NCBI GenBank assembly: GCA_028023455.1
Contig: JAQFVV010012446.1
Location: 1,740,001-1,804,000 of the forward strand
Direction: 5' to 3'
Length of the DNA: 64,000 nt
From: Epiperipatus broadwayi
Lineage: Eukaryota > Onychophora > Udeonychophora > Euonychophora > Peripatidae
Shown here: positions 35,832 to 47,350 of the stretch, piece after piece
Layout: every line of letters begins with the position of its first letter
Numbering within the stretch: position 1 is the first letter of the stretch
Made by a program: the position numbers and the translations under genes
The notes under the pieces: model-generated
Told to the model about the DNA's origin: nothing
The model's database searches: none
What the model saw: the letters and a program-made list of their open reading frames with translations, nothing else

Positions 35832-36360
35832 CGCATGCCTTACTTAAAACTTTGAAATTCTAAGATCAATTTTTAAATTTGATATCAAAATATTCAAAAT
35901 TTTTACACCCAATGTTCCATATGTTAAAAAAACTAGGTCACCTACCTAAAATATTATAATGCCCTAACATTTTGGTAGTGATTTTAAAAAAATTATAACA
36001 TTTCAACAAATTAGATTAAATTTAAATCTAATAAACTTCAATTTTAAAGTCTTATTATAACTTTAAATTGAAACTAAAAAAAAGTCCATACTGTTCTCTC
36101 ATGAGCCTTACTTAAAACAACATAATGAATTTCTATAAATGAATTGTAAATTTGATATCAAAATATTCAAAATTTCCCAGTTCGCTGATCCAGATCTAAA
36201 AAACCATGTCATCTATCTAAAATATTATAGTCCCACATTGCTTTGCCTGCAATTTCTTTCTTATATATCAAATTTGAACTAATTCTATTGAATTTAAATC
36301 TATTAAACCTCAATTTTAAAATTTTTATTCTAAACTTCAATAATAACAGTGATTACAATA
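35832..36360. repeat. Two-copy tandem duplication, 268-bp period
   Basis: GCCTTACTTAAAAC occurs at 35837 and 36105. The order TTGATATCAAAATATTCAAA, CTAAAATATTATA and TTAAATCTA.TAAAC repeats in both units. The second unit is slightly diverged. No function is seen. Confidence 0.85.
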
Positions 36361-36424
36361 GTGTACTACAAACATAGAAACAAATAGCTATTGTAATTTA
36401 AATAAAAACATTCAAAAATGACCT

Positions 36425-36555
36425 GTATCATTTAGTGCAGTGGTATAGTATCAAGCTCTGGAGTGAGACATCCTCAGATCAATTCCATTGCTAACATTTT
36501 GCTCGAACTTCTTATGAATTCTTAAGCAATAAAGCCATCCAATTATTCATTTATT
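36425..36555 (+). repeat. SINE-A, sense copy
   Basis: TTTAGTGCAGTGGTATAGTA (A box) and CAGATCAATTCCATT (B box), followed by CTCGAACTTCTTATGAATTC and GCAATAAAGCCATCC with a TTATTTATTAAAT tail. One of the clearest copies of the family. Confidence 0.8.
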
Positions 36556-36697
36556 AAATAAAAAATATTAAATATTACTTAAGAATTTAAAACATCTGGA
36601 GACAGTGAATTATATATACATGATGGCAGTGTGCAAATGCATTATGGGGTAGTGAGTCTGAATATAAATAGGATGACAGAAAAATGATATTCTAATG

Positions 36698-37156
36698 CAT
36701 GGATTCCCAATTTTTTGATTCTCATACTCCTTTGGCTTTTAATAAATTATCCAGTAACCTCTATTTATTATAATAAATAAGAAAATTGAGAGTGTTCCAC
36801 ACAGTACATGGTATGCATGTGCAGGAGATGCAGCTGCCATGGAAGCAAACCTTAAGAGGGAGCAAGCCTCAAGAAAAAACTGGTCTCCTGAATCTTAACC
36901 AGCATTATCAAACCCTGCAGTAAGAAAAAAAAGTCTATGCAACATCTCTGTTACCATGTTCGAAAAAAGACCTGAAATGTTTCTGGTGTGATTGACAGAC
37001 AGTACCAACATGGAATAGCCCAGGAATGTTGGTAATACAACTATATTTTGAATATATTAATAGCACAATACACTTATTTCCCTACTATTCACTATACCTT
37101 CTGGACAAGCTTCCCATACTCTCTGGGGTTAGAGGTACCCTAGGATGAGAACTCCT
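36698..37156. mobile_element. hAT-like MITE, copy 2
   Basis: Collinear with 1179-1575, but longer: CATGGATTCCCAATTTTTTG at the left, CTCCTTTGGCTTTTAATAAA, then CAACATGGAATAGCC and AATATATTAATAGCAC, with a decayed right end (GATGAGAACTCC). The target duplication is no longer certain. Confidence 0.75.
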
Positions 37157-37555
37157 AATACAAATACAAACAGACTAGACACTTTAAAAAATGTAATCAG
37201 AATTGTTATTTAACAAATTTCAAGAATGTAAAGAATGGCAAAAAAACAAATTGTTTTGCCAGATCATAATAGCACATTCTTAATTATTTCACTCTTATGT
37301 CAGACAGAGAATGCAATATTCATGCATGAAATTCATAATGTAAATAAGTAGAAAAAGGTGTATAAATCTATTCATGAAACAAACGAGTCTAAATACATAA
37401 ACTAGATCCCCAAGGAATCATTTAAACAAAACTTGTAAATATCGCCCACCTATTGTTATACCAATGCCAATCTATTTTGTCAGATAAAGAATGATTGACA
37501 TTGATATAGAAAAAGATGGAGATTAGACTTGTTTGTTCTGTGAATAGGTTTATAT
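37157..37555. other. Repeat shared with 42.8 kb
   Basis: CAAGGAATCATTTAAACAAA and TACCAATGCCAATCTATTTT (37412-37480) match 42855-42930. The nature of this dispersed repeat is not known. Confidence 0.5.
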
Positions 37556-37559
37556 TAGA

Positions 37560-37975
37560 GATATATATGGTAAATAGCAACCTGGGTCAACTGATGAATG
37601 CTGGTTCAGCTCGAAATGCATCTTGGGGGTCATTTGTCTTTTATTGTATCTTTATTTATATGAATTTAAAAAGAAATGGGGAAGTATGAAGGTTGTTTAA
37701 TACATCTATAACGATGTTACACATGGGACAGAGAAACGTGAATAACTCTATGCGTGTGTATGTTTAAAATTTTTAAAAAAATCAGATATATTAATCTTTA
37801 ACTGAGGTTTAAAGTTTATATCTGTGCTAGAGATAATCTCTAGTTTAGAAAATGATTAGTAATAATCATTATTGTATTTATCTGAGGTGGATGGTGTCAA
37901 AGTTATGAGTGGAATGAGTTTGACAATGGTAAATAAAAATGTAACAATATTTGATAAGCTGTAAAATTATTTATA
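37560..37975 (+). repeat. HH1-type unit: hammerhead plus satellite-like monomer
   Basis: The hammerhead (37577-37634) is followed by GTCATTTGTCTTTTATTGTA, about 150 bp of spacer and then 37795-37960. That last part is the reverse complement of the 155-bp monomer tandemly repeated at 60303-61330 (GATAATCTCTAGTTTA, AATGATTAGTAATAATCATT). This shows that ribozyme and satellite monomer belong to one repeat unit. Confidence 0.75.
37577..37634 (+). ncRNA. Hammerhead ribozyme, HH1 family
   Basis: CTGATGA at 37591-37597, stem II GCTG-GTT-CAGC, GAAA at 37613-37616, TGCAT, C17, TTGG. Core bases are intact with a U-C cleavage site. Stem I keeps TCAA/TTGG with a wobble, but its outer part is mismatched. 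Possibly weak or inactive. Confidence 0.65.
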
Positions 37976-38859
37976 TACTCGTTAAAATCATTAGAATTTC
38001 ATCTTTAAAAAAGAATGTATATATGTATGAAGGTTTTTAAGAGGAAGATTGTTTTTGTCTAGTAACTGCATATTTTAAACTAATTTTCGTTTTGGTTAGA
38101 AATGATTTGAAACAAATCATACCTTATGAAGATCTAATGTTAACTTATTTTCTGGTTTACAATTTTCTAAAAGCTTGTCGGATCTTATTTAGAATTATTA
38201 ATGTAATAGATGCTTAACATGTCAGCATCGACTTTGATAAATAACATTTCTCCTAAGAGATTATTATTTGCAAAGTCTTTTTTCTCTACCATTTTTCCCC
38301 AAGTACTACATACCTTTCTAATGAATTACATCATATTATAAGATAATTTTAAAAAATAAACTCAATCCGGTCATTTGTGATTGGAGTCAAATCGAAGCAT
38401 ACCACATATATACTTATTTAATTTCCTCATTTCCCACGAATTCTTAAAAGTTTTTAGAAACATTACATATTTAAAAGGTGGGTAATTCTTTAGATCCAGG
38501 TGTGGCACATGGTTCATATGAACAGTTACGGCTGTTCAATTGTCAATCCAATATTTCTTGAAAATAATCGAAGAGAAGCTTTATATCTTTACTACAGGTT
38601 ATTTATTATCATAATATAAGTCCAGTAGTTTTGGATGTTCTGTGGGCTAGCCTCTTGGTTTAAGGAATTATAAAAAATAAGTGCACAAATGATGTGTAGA
38701 AGATTTTTTTTAAAATTCATTAATTGTAGAATGTTGATTTTATCAAAACCCTCATTACATTCACATGTGAATTTTCCCAAAATATAATCATTGCTTTTAT
38801 AATTAATAATTCCTTTTTTATACACTTTCTTCAATCAAACATATTGTTATTATAAAAAA
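37976..38859. other. AT-rich spacer, nothing recognised
   Basis: An 80-residue minus frame at 38592-38834 has no recognisable domain. Confidence 0.4.
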
Positions 38860-38873
38860 TTATATTCTTTTCT

Positions 38874-38906
38874 TACAGTTCTGACTGTTCAGGAGTCTTC
38901 ATCAGA
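38874..38906 (-). ncRNA. HHL motif, decayed
   Basis: Minus strand: CTGATGA, A, GACT-CCTGA-ACAGTC, and GAACTGT instead of GAAACTGT. Confidence 0.4.
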
Positions 38907-39081
38907 GCTACAAAATATTTGAATACATATGACTGTATAGAAATATATCATATGTATATTCTCTTATTGTTCTCTTTCACTTTCTTTGCATATATTCATG
39001 TATATATTGCTTATAATACTTCTTTCATATACACTTCAATGCAAACAAATTTTTCTTAAAAAACTTCTTTATTTTCTTTAT

Positions 39082-39153
39082 AGTTTCGACTGTCCAGCAG
39101 TCTTCATCAGAGCTTTATCCGTCCTGATGAAGACTGCTGGACAGTCAAAACTA
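39082..39153. ncRNA. Two opposed HHL motifs
   Basis: Minus 39082-39112 reads CTGATGA, A, GACTG-CTGGA-CAGTC, GAAACT. Plus 39124-39153 carries the same with AAAACT. Stem II pairs perfectly. The extra A after CTGATGA, and no assured stem I, keep this below the HH1 and HH2 calls. Confidence 0.5.
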
Positions 39154-39215
39154 TAAAAAAAATAAAGAAGTTTGTTTGAGTTGAAGTGTATATGAAAGAA
39201 GTATTATAAGCAATA

Positions 39216-40299
39216 TATATATATCATACCATAATTATAACTAAATATACATATTTCATATTTCAATTACCATTTTATTGTTTTTAATACTCTATCATGA
39301 ACAGACATAATCATTTGAAGCAGCAGTGGGTCATAAATTGATGACTTTCTAAATAATCATCAAACAATATTCATTCATATCATAGAAGCAAAACATTTTG
39401 AATATCAAAACTTTTGAATAGACATTTTATATATTATACTGCTAAGAGATTATAGATTATTTATGTTCTTCTCATCACTAATAAATTTTTGTTTTAGTAT
39501 AATACAGGGTATGTGTTATTTAGGTTGCATATTGTTATGTTATGTGGTCAATTCTTTGAACTTATATTGAATCTCTACATCATAATTTTATTCCATTTTG
39601 ATGATGTTTTATTTTGTTACTAGTATATGTACCCAACTTATAAAAAGACTGTCATAATTAATTGGTTGCTTTAATAAACAATCATGCGTGGTATAACCAT
39701 GGAACCGCAAACTATGCGATATCAATCTACCCAAAACTAAATGTAAATATGGTACTAAAAGCATCTATGTTTTATTCTCAGTAAATATCACATTTCAAAC
39801 ATGAATTTATGTACCATAATTGCATTTTGTTTCCAATTTAAATACTATACCTATTTGGTTCTATACTGTAGTCAAAAGCATATTTTTTTCTGAGTGTTTT
39901 TTCCTTGTAAACGTTTTATTCCAATACCATATTTTTTTAGAATCTAGTAACATTCCTGGCCTATGGAAAGGTCCTTATATTTTTGTTTAATTGGTTCCTT
40001 TAACAAATTGCTTCCTTGGTGTAAAATGCTTTGTAAAAAACAATTGTGTCTTATTAATGGTGGAACAAATAATATTTTTTTCCTTTGAAAAATATGGACT
40101 TTCTAATAAAGAAATATTTAACTTGAATATCACATGACAGCAACATGGATGTTTAAGGATTTTATATCTAAGATTATTATACTTTCATTAAAGAACACTA
40201 GATGGTGCTATATCTGCAATAATTGGTTAAATTAAAATAAATACATAACATTTGAAAAAGGCACACAAACTATGTGCCAAAAAAGGCTTATGTATAATT
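39216..40299. other. AT-rich spacer, nothing recognised
   Basis: No features recognised. An HH2-like scrap (CACTAGATGGTGCTATATCT) lies at 40197-40216. Confidence 0.4.
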
Positions 40300-40420
40300 A
40301 TTAATAAACAGGCAAAACTCTCCATATAGTAGTGCCACCCTGTGCCAAACAGAGTAATCAATGGATGCCAGAAGGCACTACTGTATGGAGAGTTTTGCCT
40401 GTTCAATAACAGTTATGTGC
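40300..40420. repeat. HH2 ends as a short foldback
   Basis: ACAGGCAAAACTCTCCATAT (40309) faces GTATGGAGAGTTTTGCCTGT (40384). Only the ends are present. Confidence 0.9.
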
Positions 40421-41514
40421 TAGCAATAAGAGATGGTGATAATGTGATGTTTAGTGGTTTATAATTATTAATATATATATATATTAGTTGTTGTATATGA
40501 CTTTTGAGTATTTAATATAATCTTTGTTTTGTATCAGCAGTTTATTATCAGCAAGATCAGCTGATTGAAAGGGTGAATTTTGGTGTTCACTAGAAGATTT
40601 TTAAGAAGAAAGTTGACAAACATGTTTTACCACAAAGTAGTTTATAATACCACATTAGCAATTTATGATTATTAGTTAACTTTTTTAAAAAACTAAAAAA
40701 TTTTAAAAGATGCCTATTTATAGGAATATAGTATTTATTGGTTTTATTAAGAAATAACTGTATTATGGGTAATCTATTACATAGATACTAGATGTATTGG
40801 GCTTGCTTGAACAATTTTTAACATTTAATGTAAATTAAACAAAAGATTTTAATATTATATAAATAAATGTGAGAAATCCACAATTGACAAATTGAAAAAA
40901 AAAATGTAACACACCCGGCCAGTTTGGTACACTTAGAACTGTACCCAATAAAGTATTAATAAAGCTAAATTTAAATTTTTAAATATACCTGTTAGGTTTG
41001 ATATGGAAATATGACAGCATTACGACAGACAATAATAAAAATTACAGTTTATTAATGGGAGAATTACTTCTTTTGCACAAACGTAATAGTTTTTTTTTAT
41101 ATTTGGTTGTGAATTTGACATGTGACAGTGGACAAACATTCAAACAACAGATAAAATAGAGTGTTTATATATATAGGTATAAAGTATTATATATTCAAAT
41201 TATATGCAGTTATATATATATATATATTAAAATATATTAAGTTATTATACATATTTGAATATTGTAATTCTGAAAAAGACTGCTAGTCAGTTGAAAGCAT
41301 TAGGAAATTTCAATGAATACATCAAATTTACTGCATTGTAAACAGTGAATAAAGAAAATCATATTAGACATTATTATATGAGGATTTAAAATTCCTAAAA
41401 CTGCTATTCTAGGAAGCATGTCAAAGCAGGATATTTAATTTGCTTGTCATTTCGATATCATCAACAGCATCACATGACCTCTCATATGCTTACTCACATG
41501 CTCCCTAGAGCAAT
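40421..41514. other. AT-rich spacer, nothing recognised
   Basis: TA microsatellites lie near 40470-40485 and 41208-41228. Confidence 0.45.
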
Positions 41515-41725
41515 TATTTTCACTCTACTTCAGAGCCATTTACTATAAGCTTAAGTAATCAATGGGCATTATATGCAGTCATTCCAACTTTGAATCTTAA
41601 TTTTCAATTATGAATGCAAAAGCCAGTAACCAGACAATCTGGAGATATAATAGCATTATAGCATCTGGTGTACATTGATTATTCAAGCTTAAAGTAGATG
41701 GCTCTGGAGTAAGATGAAGAGAACT
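41515..41725. repeat. HH2-related palindrome
   Basis: TCACTCTACTTCAGAGCCAT (41520) pairs with ATGGCTCTGGAGTAAGATGA (41699), and TAAGCTTAAGTAATCAATGG with TTGATTATTCAAGCTTAAAG. The end block is a diverged version of HH2 (AGAGTAATCAATGG), so it is a sister subfamily. Confidence 0.8.
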
Positions 41726-41814
41726 GCTCTTTGTCTTTTCAAGTAACAATGTGGTAAAATTCTATTAATAGAAAGTTTTGGAGACTTTTTTAGTCACACA
41801 TTAATAATTTATAT

Positions 41815-41960
41815 TGCCCTGTGTGGTTAAGCACAGAAATAGAGTTTCAGAATCTGGAGCATAAGGCTCTCAGATCGATTCTAGTGCTGGCAATTTAAGC
41901 ACTTAAACTTCTTATGAAGTCTCATGCAATAAAATCATTTGATTATTTATTTATTTACAC
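41815..41960 (+). repeat. SINE-A, sense copy
   Basis: TGTGTGGTTAAGCACAGAAA (A-box region), CTCAGATCGATTCTAG (B box), CTTCTTATGAAGTC, GCAATAAAATCATTTG, tail TTATTTATTT. Confidence 0.8.
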
Positions 41961-43129
41961 ATGTTGCAATCCTTTAAAACGTTTATAACTGAAATTAAAC
42001 GTTGACTTGAAGATCAAAAATTAGCCGAAATAAGAGCAATGCTAAAGCCTTGAGCATAAATAAAAATATATATGTCTCCTTATTAAGTATAAAGAGCATC
42101 GTATTTGAAAATTATGTATGATCATCTTTTCATATTCCAGAATAAAGCAAAATGCTGTTCCGATTGGCAGTTAGTTCAGGCAATGGGGACATTTCCTTGA
42201 AAGTGGACACGTGAACTTTCTATTACCACAGTTCACAATTCCAAATTTTGCTATCACATAGCACCTTATATCTTAATTAAATAATGATGTAAGAGAATGC
42301 ACTCTCATCCATAATAATATTATAATGGCAGATTGTAGTTATAAACCTCAAAAAATTATAAGAACAGCTAGCTTTTATCTGTTAATAATTTACCCTATGT
42401 CGAACTGCAATATTTAAACATTAAAAAAATGGCAAAATGCTTTTGTATAACGAATAAATTATTAAGATAAAATACTCATCTGATCTTGTCTTCCGTAGTT
42501 GATGAAAATTGGAGGTTGCAACATTCTTAACTTAATTTACACTTCTTAGAATTTATACAAAACAATATCTGTTGATTATTCAAACTTATACCAGATGGCG
42601 CTGAAGGAAAGGAAATATTAATATAAATACAGTAATCTTAATTTATTTTTTCTTGTGCTCAGCTGTGATGCAAAATATGTATAATATCAATGCAAAATTT
42701 GGTATGTCTACCCCGTATACAATCAGAAACCATGGAAACAGCTCTTTCATTTCTATATTTTAGAAACATTAATGCTTTCTTATACTAATTTATAAAAACC
42801 TATTTCATGGATGAAACAAGTCCGAAAATGTTACCAAGACAATTTATGAAGCAAGATTCTCAAAGAATCATTTAAATAAAGAAGTAAATCATGTTCACCT
42901 TTTCTTATATCAATGCCAATCCATGTTTTCAGGTAAAAAGGTAACATAATAAAAAATGGATATTATTTACAAGTATATTTAAATGATTCTTTACGAATAT
43001 ATTGTTTGTTCTTAAGACATAATCTTGTTGTCATGGTTTCTTTAGCTTTTTGTCTTACTAAAAAGTTAGCCTTTAGTCTTTTACAAATGAGGGTTAGAAA
43101 AACAAAATCATTAATGCTGTACATGGTTT
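41961..43129. other. AT-rich spacer with repeat scraps
   Basis: HH2-like end at 42562-42605 (GATTATTCAAACTTATACCA). A repeat shared with 37.4 kb lies at 42770-42960. No gene. Confidence 0.5.
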
Positions 43130-43245
43130 GGTATGATTATAGAGTGGCAGTATATAAATTTCAAGATTCATGGATTGCAATCCAAGTATATCTCTTCAGG
43201 TACTTAAACTTTTTAAGAACCCTTTAAGCAATGAACAATTCACTT
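43130..43245 (+). repeat. SINE-A, diverged
   Basis: TATAGAGTGGCAGTATATAA, GATTGCAATCCAAG, then CTTAAACTTTTTAAGAACCC and GCAATGAACAATTC follow the SINE-A order. Confidence 0.5.
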
Positions 43246-43629
43246 TTTATACCACGTTTCTCCGAAAATAAGACCTAACCAAAAAATAACCCCTAGCATG
43301 ATTTTTGAGAGTGCTTATAAATATAAGCCCTATTCCAAATGTAAGCCCTAGTTAAGATCATCAGCCTGAAAGATGGCTTTTGTGTGCCTGTTGAAACATA
43401 CAATGGATATGCTGAATTATAAAGTAATTAATGCATAAATAAACAATATTATTGATATTAATGCTTTAAATAAGTGGCAATATAAATTATATGGTTCTTT
43501 CTATCTATATAGAGAAACAATTTATCTACCACAAGTCAGAATATCAGACAATTTATAATTTCATTTATATATTTTTACGTACTTATTTTATTTATATTTA
43601 ATACTTAGATTTAGAATGCTTGATTTAAA

Positions 43630-43745
43630 ACAGGCAAAACTCTCCATACAGTAGTGCCACCCAGTGTAAACCAGAGTAATCAATGGATGCCAGAAGGCTT
43701 GTGCACAACATCCCTATCTAGTGCCTACTCATCCAATAGGGCCCA
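43630..43745 (+). repeat. HH2 end nested in the pogo-like element
   Basis: ACAGGCAAAACTCTCCATAC to AGTGCCTACTCATCCAATA; one end only. The insertion or capture is younger than the pogo-like element. Confidence 0.85.
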
Positions 43746-44161
43746 AATGGTGAGTGCTGACAATTTGCATACTTGATAATGAATGGATGTGGTCGTATCA
43801 TATATGGATTTCATAATTCAATACACCATATGTTATGAATATGATATCAGAATCAAAATATCCTAAGTGGCTTAGCATAATATTATAACAACCATTAAGA
43901 CTTCTTTTCTTACTTAAGTGTTCCTAGAGCTTATAATTTAACTGAATTATGCCATATGTTGTAATGGACATATTTAATGTGCACATGTGATATAAATAGG
44001 CATTTTCTGAACTTTTATGCTTGCATTTTTTTGTTACTTTTATGTGATCAAACTATTCTTAACTGTAATCATTTTTGTTACCATTGCAGTCTCACAAAGC
44101 TTCAATTAACACTTGATTCAATGGTAAATTTAACAGAATAATATTCAGATCACCAGATAAG

Positions 44162-44317
44162 ATGAATGCAAAGAGAAAAAGCTATTCTGGTGAGTACAAA
44201 AAAGTAATGGTAGGTGGCTCCCAGGATAATAATCTTACAGCTTTCGGTAAAGAAAAGTATTTGAATAAATACATATTTTTATACTTGAAATATAGATTTA
44301 TGTACATGAAAAAATAA
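44162..44317 (+). pseudogene. Transposase N-terminal fragment (pogo-like)
   Basis: A 51-residue frame starts MNAKRKSYSGEYKKVMV, like the KRKSYtxEfKlxVV start of Brinker/pogo-type helix-turn-helix domains. After about 18 residues the similarity is lost, so the helix-turn-helix is incomplete. GTGAGTA at 44190 looks like a splice donor but lies in the conserved codons. Moderate confidence, resting on a short motif and its position inside TA-flanked inverted ends. Confidence 0.5.
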
Positions 44318-44490
44318 GACATTCTTTGAAAATAAGCCTCGCATTATTTTTTGGAGCAAAAATTAATATCAGATCGGGTCTTATTTTCGGAGAAACACAG
44401 TATATATATAGAAAACTTCTTACTTATCACAATATAATGGTATACTTCTCTCTATCTAGAAAATTAAAATGACATAAATATCTTTATCTA

Positions 44491-44610
44491 ATTAGCTTTA
44501 TTACCCATGAAATGCATAGGATTGTGCATAATTAACTTTATTACCCATGGAATTCGTAGGTTTGGGCATATTTAACTTTATTACCCATGAAATGCATAGG
44601 ATTGTGCATA
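44491..44610. repeat. Three tandem 40-bp units
   Basis: Units start at 44491, 44531 and 44571. Each reads like TTTATTACCCATGAAATGCA followed by TAGGATTGTGCATA. Units 1 and 3 differ at two positions; unit 2 has several changes. Confidence 0.95.
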
Positions 44611-46098
44611 TCCCTCGGTAATCATCTTTGGTTTTAATGGTCATTGGAAAAAATATATATAAAATTGAAAATATATTCTTCTTTAATATCATAAGTAATA
44701 TATTGTTGAATAAAGAAATAGAAAACTTTTTTTTTTCTTAAAAAAAAAAAAAAAACAAGTTTTACTTTAAATCAGGAAAATTATGAATTTCTGAAAATCA
44801 TTCAATTTAAACATGTATATACTGCATATATTCTTTTAAAATAAATCCTAAGTTAATTTAACTTTTAAAATATTCTTCTTACATTTTTTAGTACTTTTAA
44901 AATTAGTCGGTAATATATTTTTTTCATTTTAATACTGCAGTATTATTATTGGATTTATACCTAAGGGTAGCTTTGATCACAAAAGTAATTTCAAAAGGGA
45001 TTTGCCTAAGATTTCACTTGCATTAATTTTGATAGAAACTAATGAGATTTTTTCTTACAGATATCCTAACAAATTTTTGAATAAAATATGAAATAACATA
45101 TAGTATCATCTAGGATTCATTAAAAAAACAGGTATTAATCAGTTTTATTATAAGCTGTATTTAAATAAATAAATGATAACATAGCACAATATATATATAT
45201 AGAAATATCAATATCACTTAATGTTATAGTATTTTAGCAGCGCTCCCTATGGGACAAACTTAATACCACTTTAAGTGATGGTAATATTTCTATATTTGAA
45301 TTACAGATAGCGATATGGAAGCAGTCTTTCACCGTTTAAAATATGAAAATATTATTTATTTATTTAGAATATGGATTTTTTTTTAGAGCCCAACAATCAA
45401 AAAAAATAAATAAAGGAATCTCTGGAGATGATTCAATCAGGAGATAGACTCATTAGTGGCTTTATTAAGCTCATCAATTTTGCCATTATAGCTATAGATA
45501 TGGTGATTATTACCTATGTGGTTCTTGGGTTATTCCAGCTTTATATAGACCAGTAACTGCTAAATTCTATTTATGATACAGCTAAGTACAATGACCATAG
45601 ATTCCTGAATCTGCTGATAATATTCCAGATGTGACTAGGAAGATCAAATCCAGCTAGATTTATAATTAGATCTAGTAAAAAAAGAATTTTTTTGGAATTT
45701 CATAAGCATTATAGTTTTTATGCCATAATTTTATGAACAGTAAATTCTTGAATGAATATCCAAAAAGATCATATTGATTTTAGATGAGCCTTAGATGGAA
45801 ACTACCTGTTATAAATATTGTTAATTTTATTTTTCCTACAAAATTCCCATAAGGGGATATTAATTTTAAAATCAACATAATCATAATTCATTTCTAATTA
45901 AGACCCACTTAGAATTTGACTCCATGTTCAAAATTTTGAAATTGCAACTATTGTATTTTGAATATGTGTAAATTCCATTTAGCAATTTTATTTGCTATAT
46001 TTTTTTGGCAAATTATAAATATTGCAATGGAAGTTTTTGTGGTTATATGATGAAATAAGATATTTATTTTATATAGCGCTATGTTTTATAAACTGTAA
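44611..46098. other. AT-rich spacer with a small hairpin
   Basis: 45198-45287 is a hairpin (AGAAATATCAATATCACTTA against TTAAGTGATGGTAATATTTC). 45425-45660 is slightly GC-richer without a frame. No gene. Confidence 0.45.
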
Positions 46099-46419
46099 TA
46101 TTAATAATTATCCATTAAGCTAATGCATATGTGCTTTGTGGATTTTAAATTTTAAATGAATACTCTCACTTTCCAAACGCAAGATAAAGTCTTTAGGAAA
46201 AGATAGAATGAATCCATCTATCGATTAACATCTTCATGCTCTCATTTCCAAATGCTTAAGATTTACCCATACATAAACGTTTGGGTTGAAAGGATAGATG
46301 GATTCATTATATCTTTTCACAAAGACTTTATCTTGTGTTTGGAAAGTGAGAGTATTAATTTACAGTTTAAAATCCACAAAGCACATATGCATTAGCTTAA
46401 TGGCTAATTATTAATATTA
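46099..46419. repeat. Palindrome, about 120-bp arms
   Basis: ATTAAGCTAATGCATATGTG (46117) to GATAGAATGAATCCATCTAT is mirrored by ATAGATGGATTCATTATATC (46289) to CACATATGCATTAGCTTAAT (46383). The unpaired centre is about 85 bp. No second copy is in the window. Confidence 0.9.
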
Positions 46420-46799
46420 TATGATGAAAATAAAAAATTTTTTTAGGTCCTACTATTTATTCAATTTTTTAAATTGCCAATGTTTTGATGAAATAACATT
46501 CATCTTTGTCATTAGGTTATGACGAAGAACTAGTTTTTTTTTCTTTCAAATAATAACCAGATTATGGTTGCACATAAATTAAAGAACATTCACTACTATA
46601 TATGGAGTATGCACATTCAAAGTTTATTATTCCATAAATATTATTATATATTCTTAAAGTCAAGATTTTCATATGCACATATAACTGAAATTTAAATTTG
46701 AAGGCTGATGAAATGGTCAGCAGGGTGAATAGAAAAAATAAAAAGTTAAATAAGAATGATGAATTTGTAAAAAGTTTGAAATAAAGATCTAACACATAT
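46420..46799. other. AT-rich spacer, nothing recognised
   Basis: No feature. The 77-residue minus frame is hydrophobic by composition only. Confidence 0.4.
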
Positions 46800-47350
46800 T
46801 TGTCTAAAGTAGTGATTATGGATAGAGATGCAAAGGATTAGAAGTGGTAACTGAGCAGAAAATTTTAGAGCAAGTTAATAACTTTGAATATTTTTTAAGG
46901 ATGATAAAAATAGTGGAGATATTAGTATAATAACTACCAGATTTTTAATAAGACTAGAAGATTATTCTATGACCCACTAATGTTGAAATTAAGAAAAGAG
47001 TTTATTATTTGTTCCATTTAGAAGATGGTTTTATCTGGAATAGGGGGGACTCTGATGATTTAAAAAAAAATGGGAAAAGATTTAAGTTGTTTAATTGTAA
47101 ACTTATAAAAGAAATGAAAAACATAAGATAAGGATGAGCAATGTTTAACTACTAAAGAGATAAAAAGTTAATAGTTATTGAGATAATTATAAAGTGGAGA
47201 AGAAATTGGACTGAGCATATATCTGAAGGGAAAAGTATGAGAGGCATAACTGTAAATGTTTGTGAAGAATTAAGAAAAAAAGAGATAAAAAAGTTGATTG
47301 CTAATCTAAAGAAATTTTAAAAGGTTTTAAGATTTAAAAAAATGAACAGA
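46800..47350 (+). pseudogene. LINE C-terminal remnant, third lineage
   Basis: Plus-strand frames give QKILEQVNNFEYF (like xxIEQVxxFKYLG, reverse transcriptase block E), then NVEIKKRVYYLFHLEDGFIW (like LxIRKRLVKCYIWSVLLYG). About 200 bp later comes WRRNWTEHISEGKSMRGITV (like RxxWIGHILRxxSLL). The order agrees with the post-polymerase region of animal LINEs. Multiple stops. Confidence 0.6.

Larger units (their letters stand above)
38860..39215. repeat. HHL foldback element
   Basis: 39011-39110 and its complement 39124-39215 form a hairpin (TATTGCTTATAATACTTCTT against AAGAAGTATTATAAGCAATA) with two HHL motifs back to back at the tip. A third, decayed HHL motif lies at 38874-38906. Related to 50830-51108. 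Confidence 0.85.
43252..44400 (+). mobile_element. pogo-like DNA transposon, internally deleted
   Basis: The left end CCACGTTTCTCCGAAAATAA and the right end, reverse-complemented, CTGTGTTTCTCCGAAAATAA are inverted, with flanking TA on both sides (43250-43251, 44401-44402). Subterminal blocks rich in ATAAGACC/ATAAGCCC are repeated at both ends. A short coding remnant resembling a transposase N-terminus lies at 44162-44317. An HH2 end has inserted at about 43630-43745. No DDE domain. Confidence 0.8.

Noticed and set aside
44188-44196. GTGAGTA as a splice donor at the end of an exon
   Set aside because: It falls inside codons that match the transposase motif; no matching acceptor or second exon was seen.
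44501-44692. 63-residue minus frame
   Set aside because: Translation of three 40-bp tandem repeats; no gene evidence.
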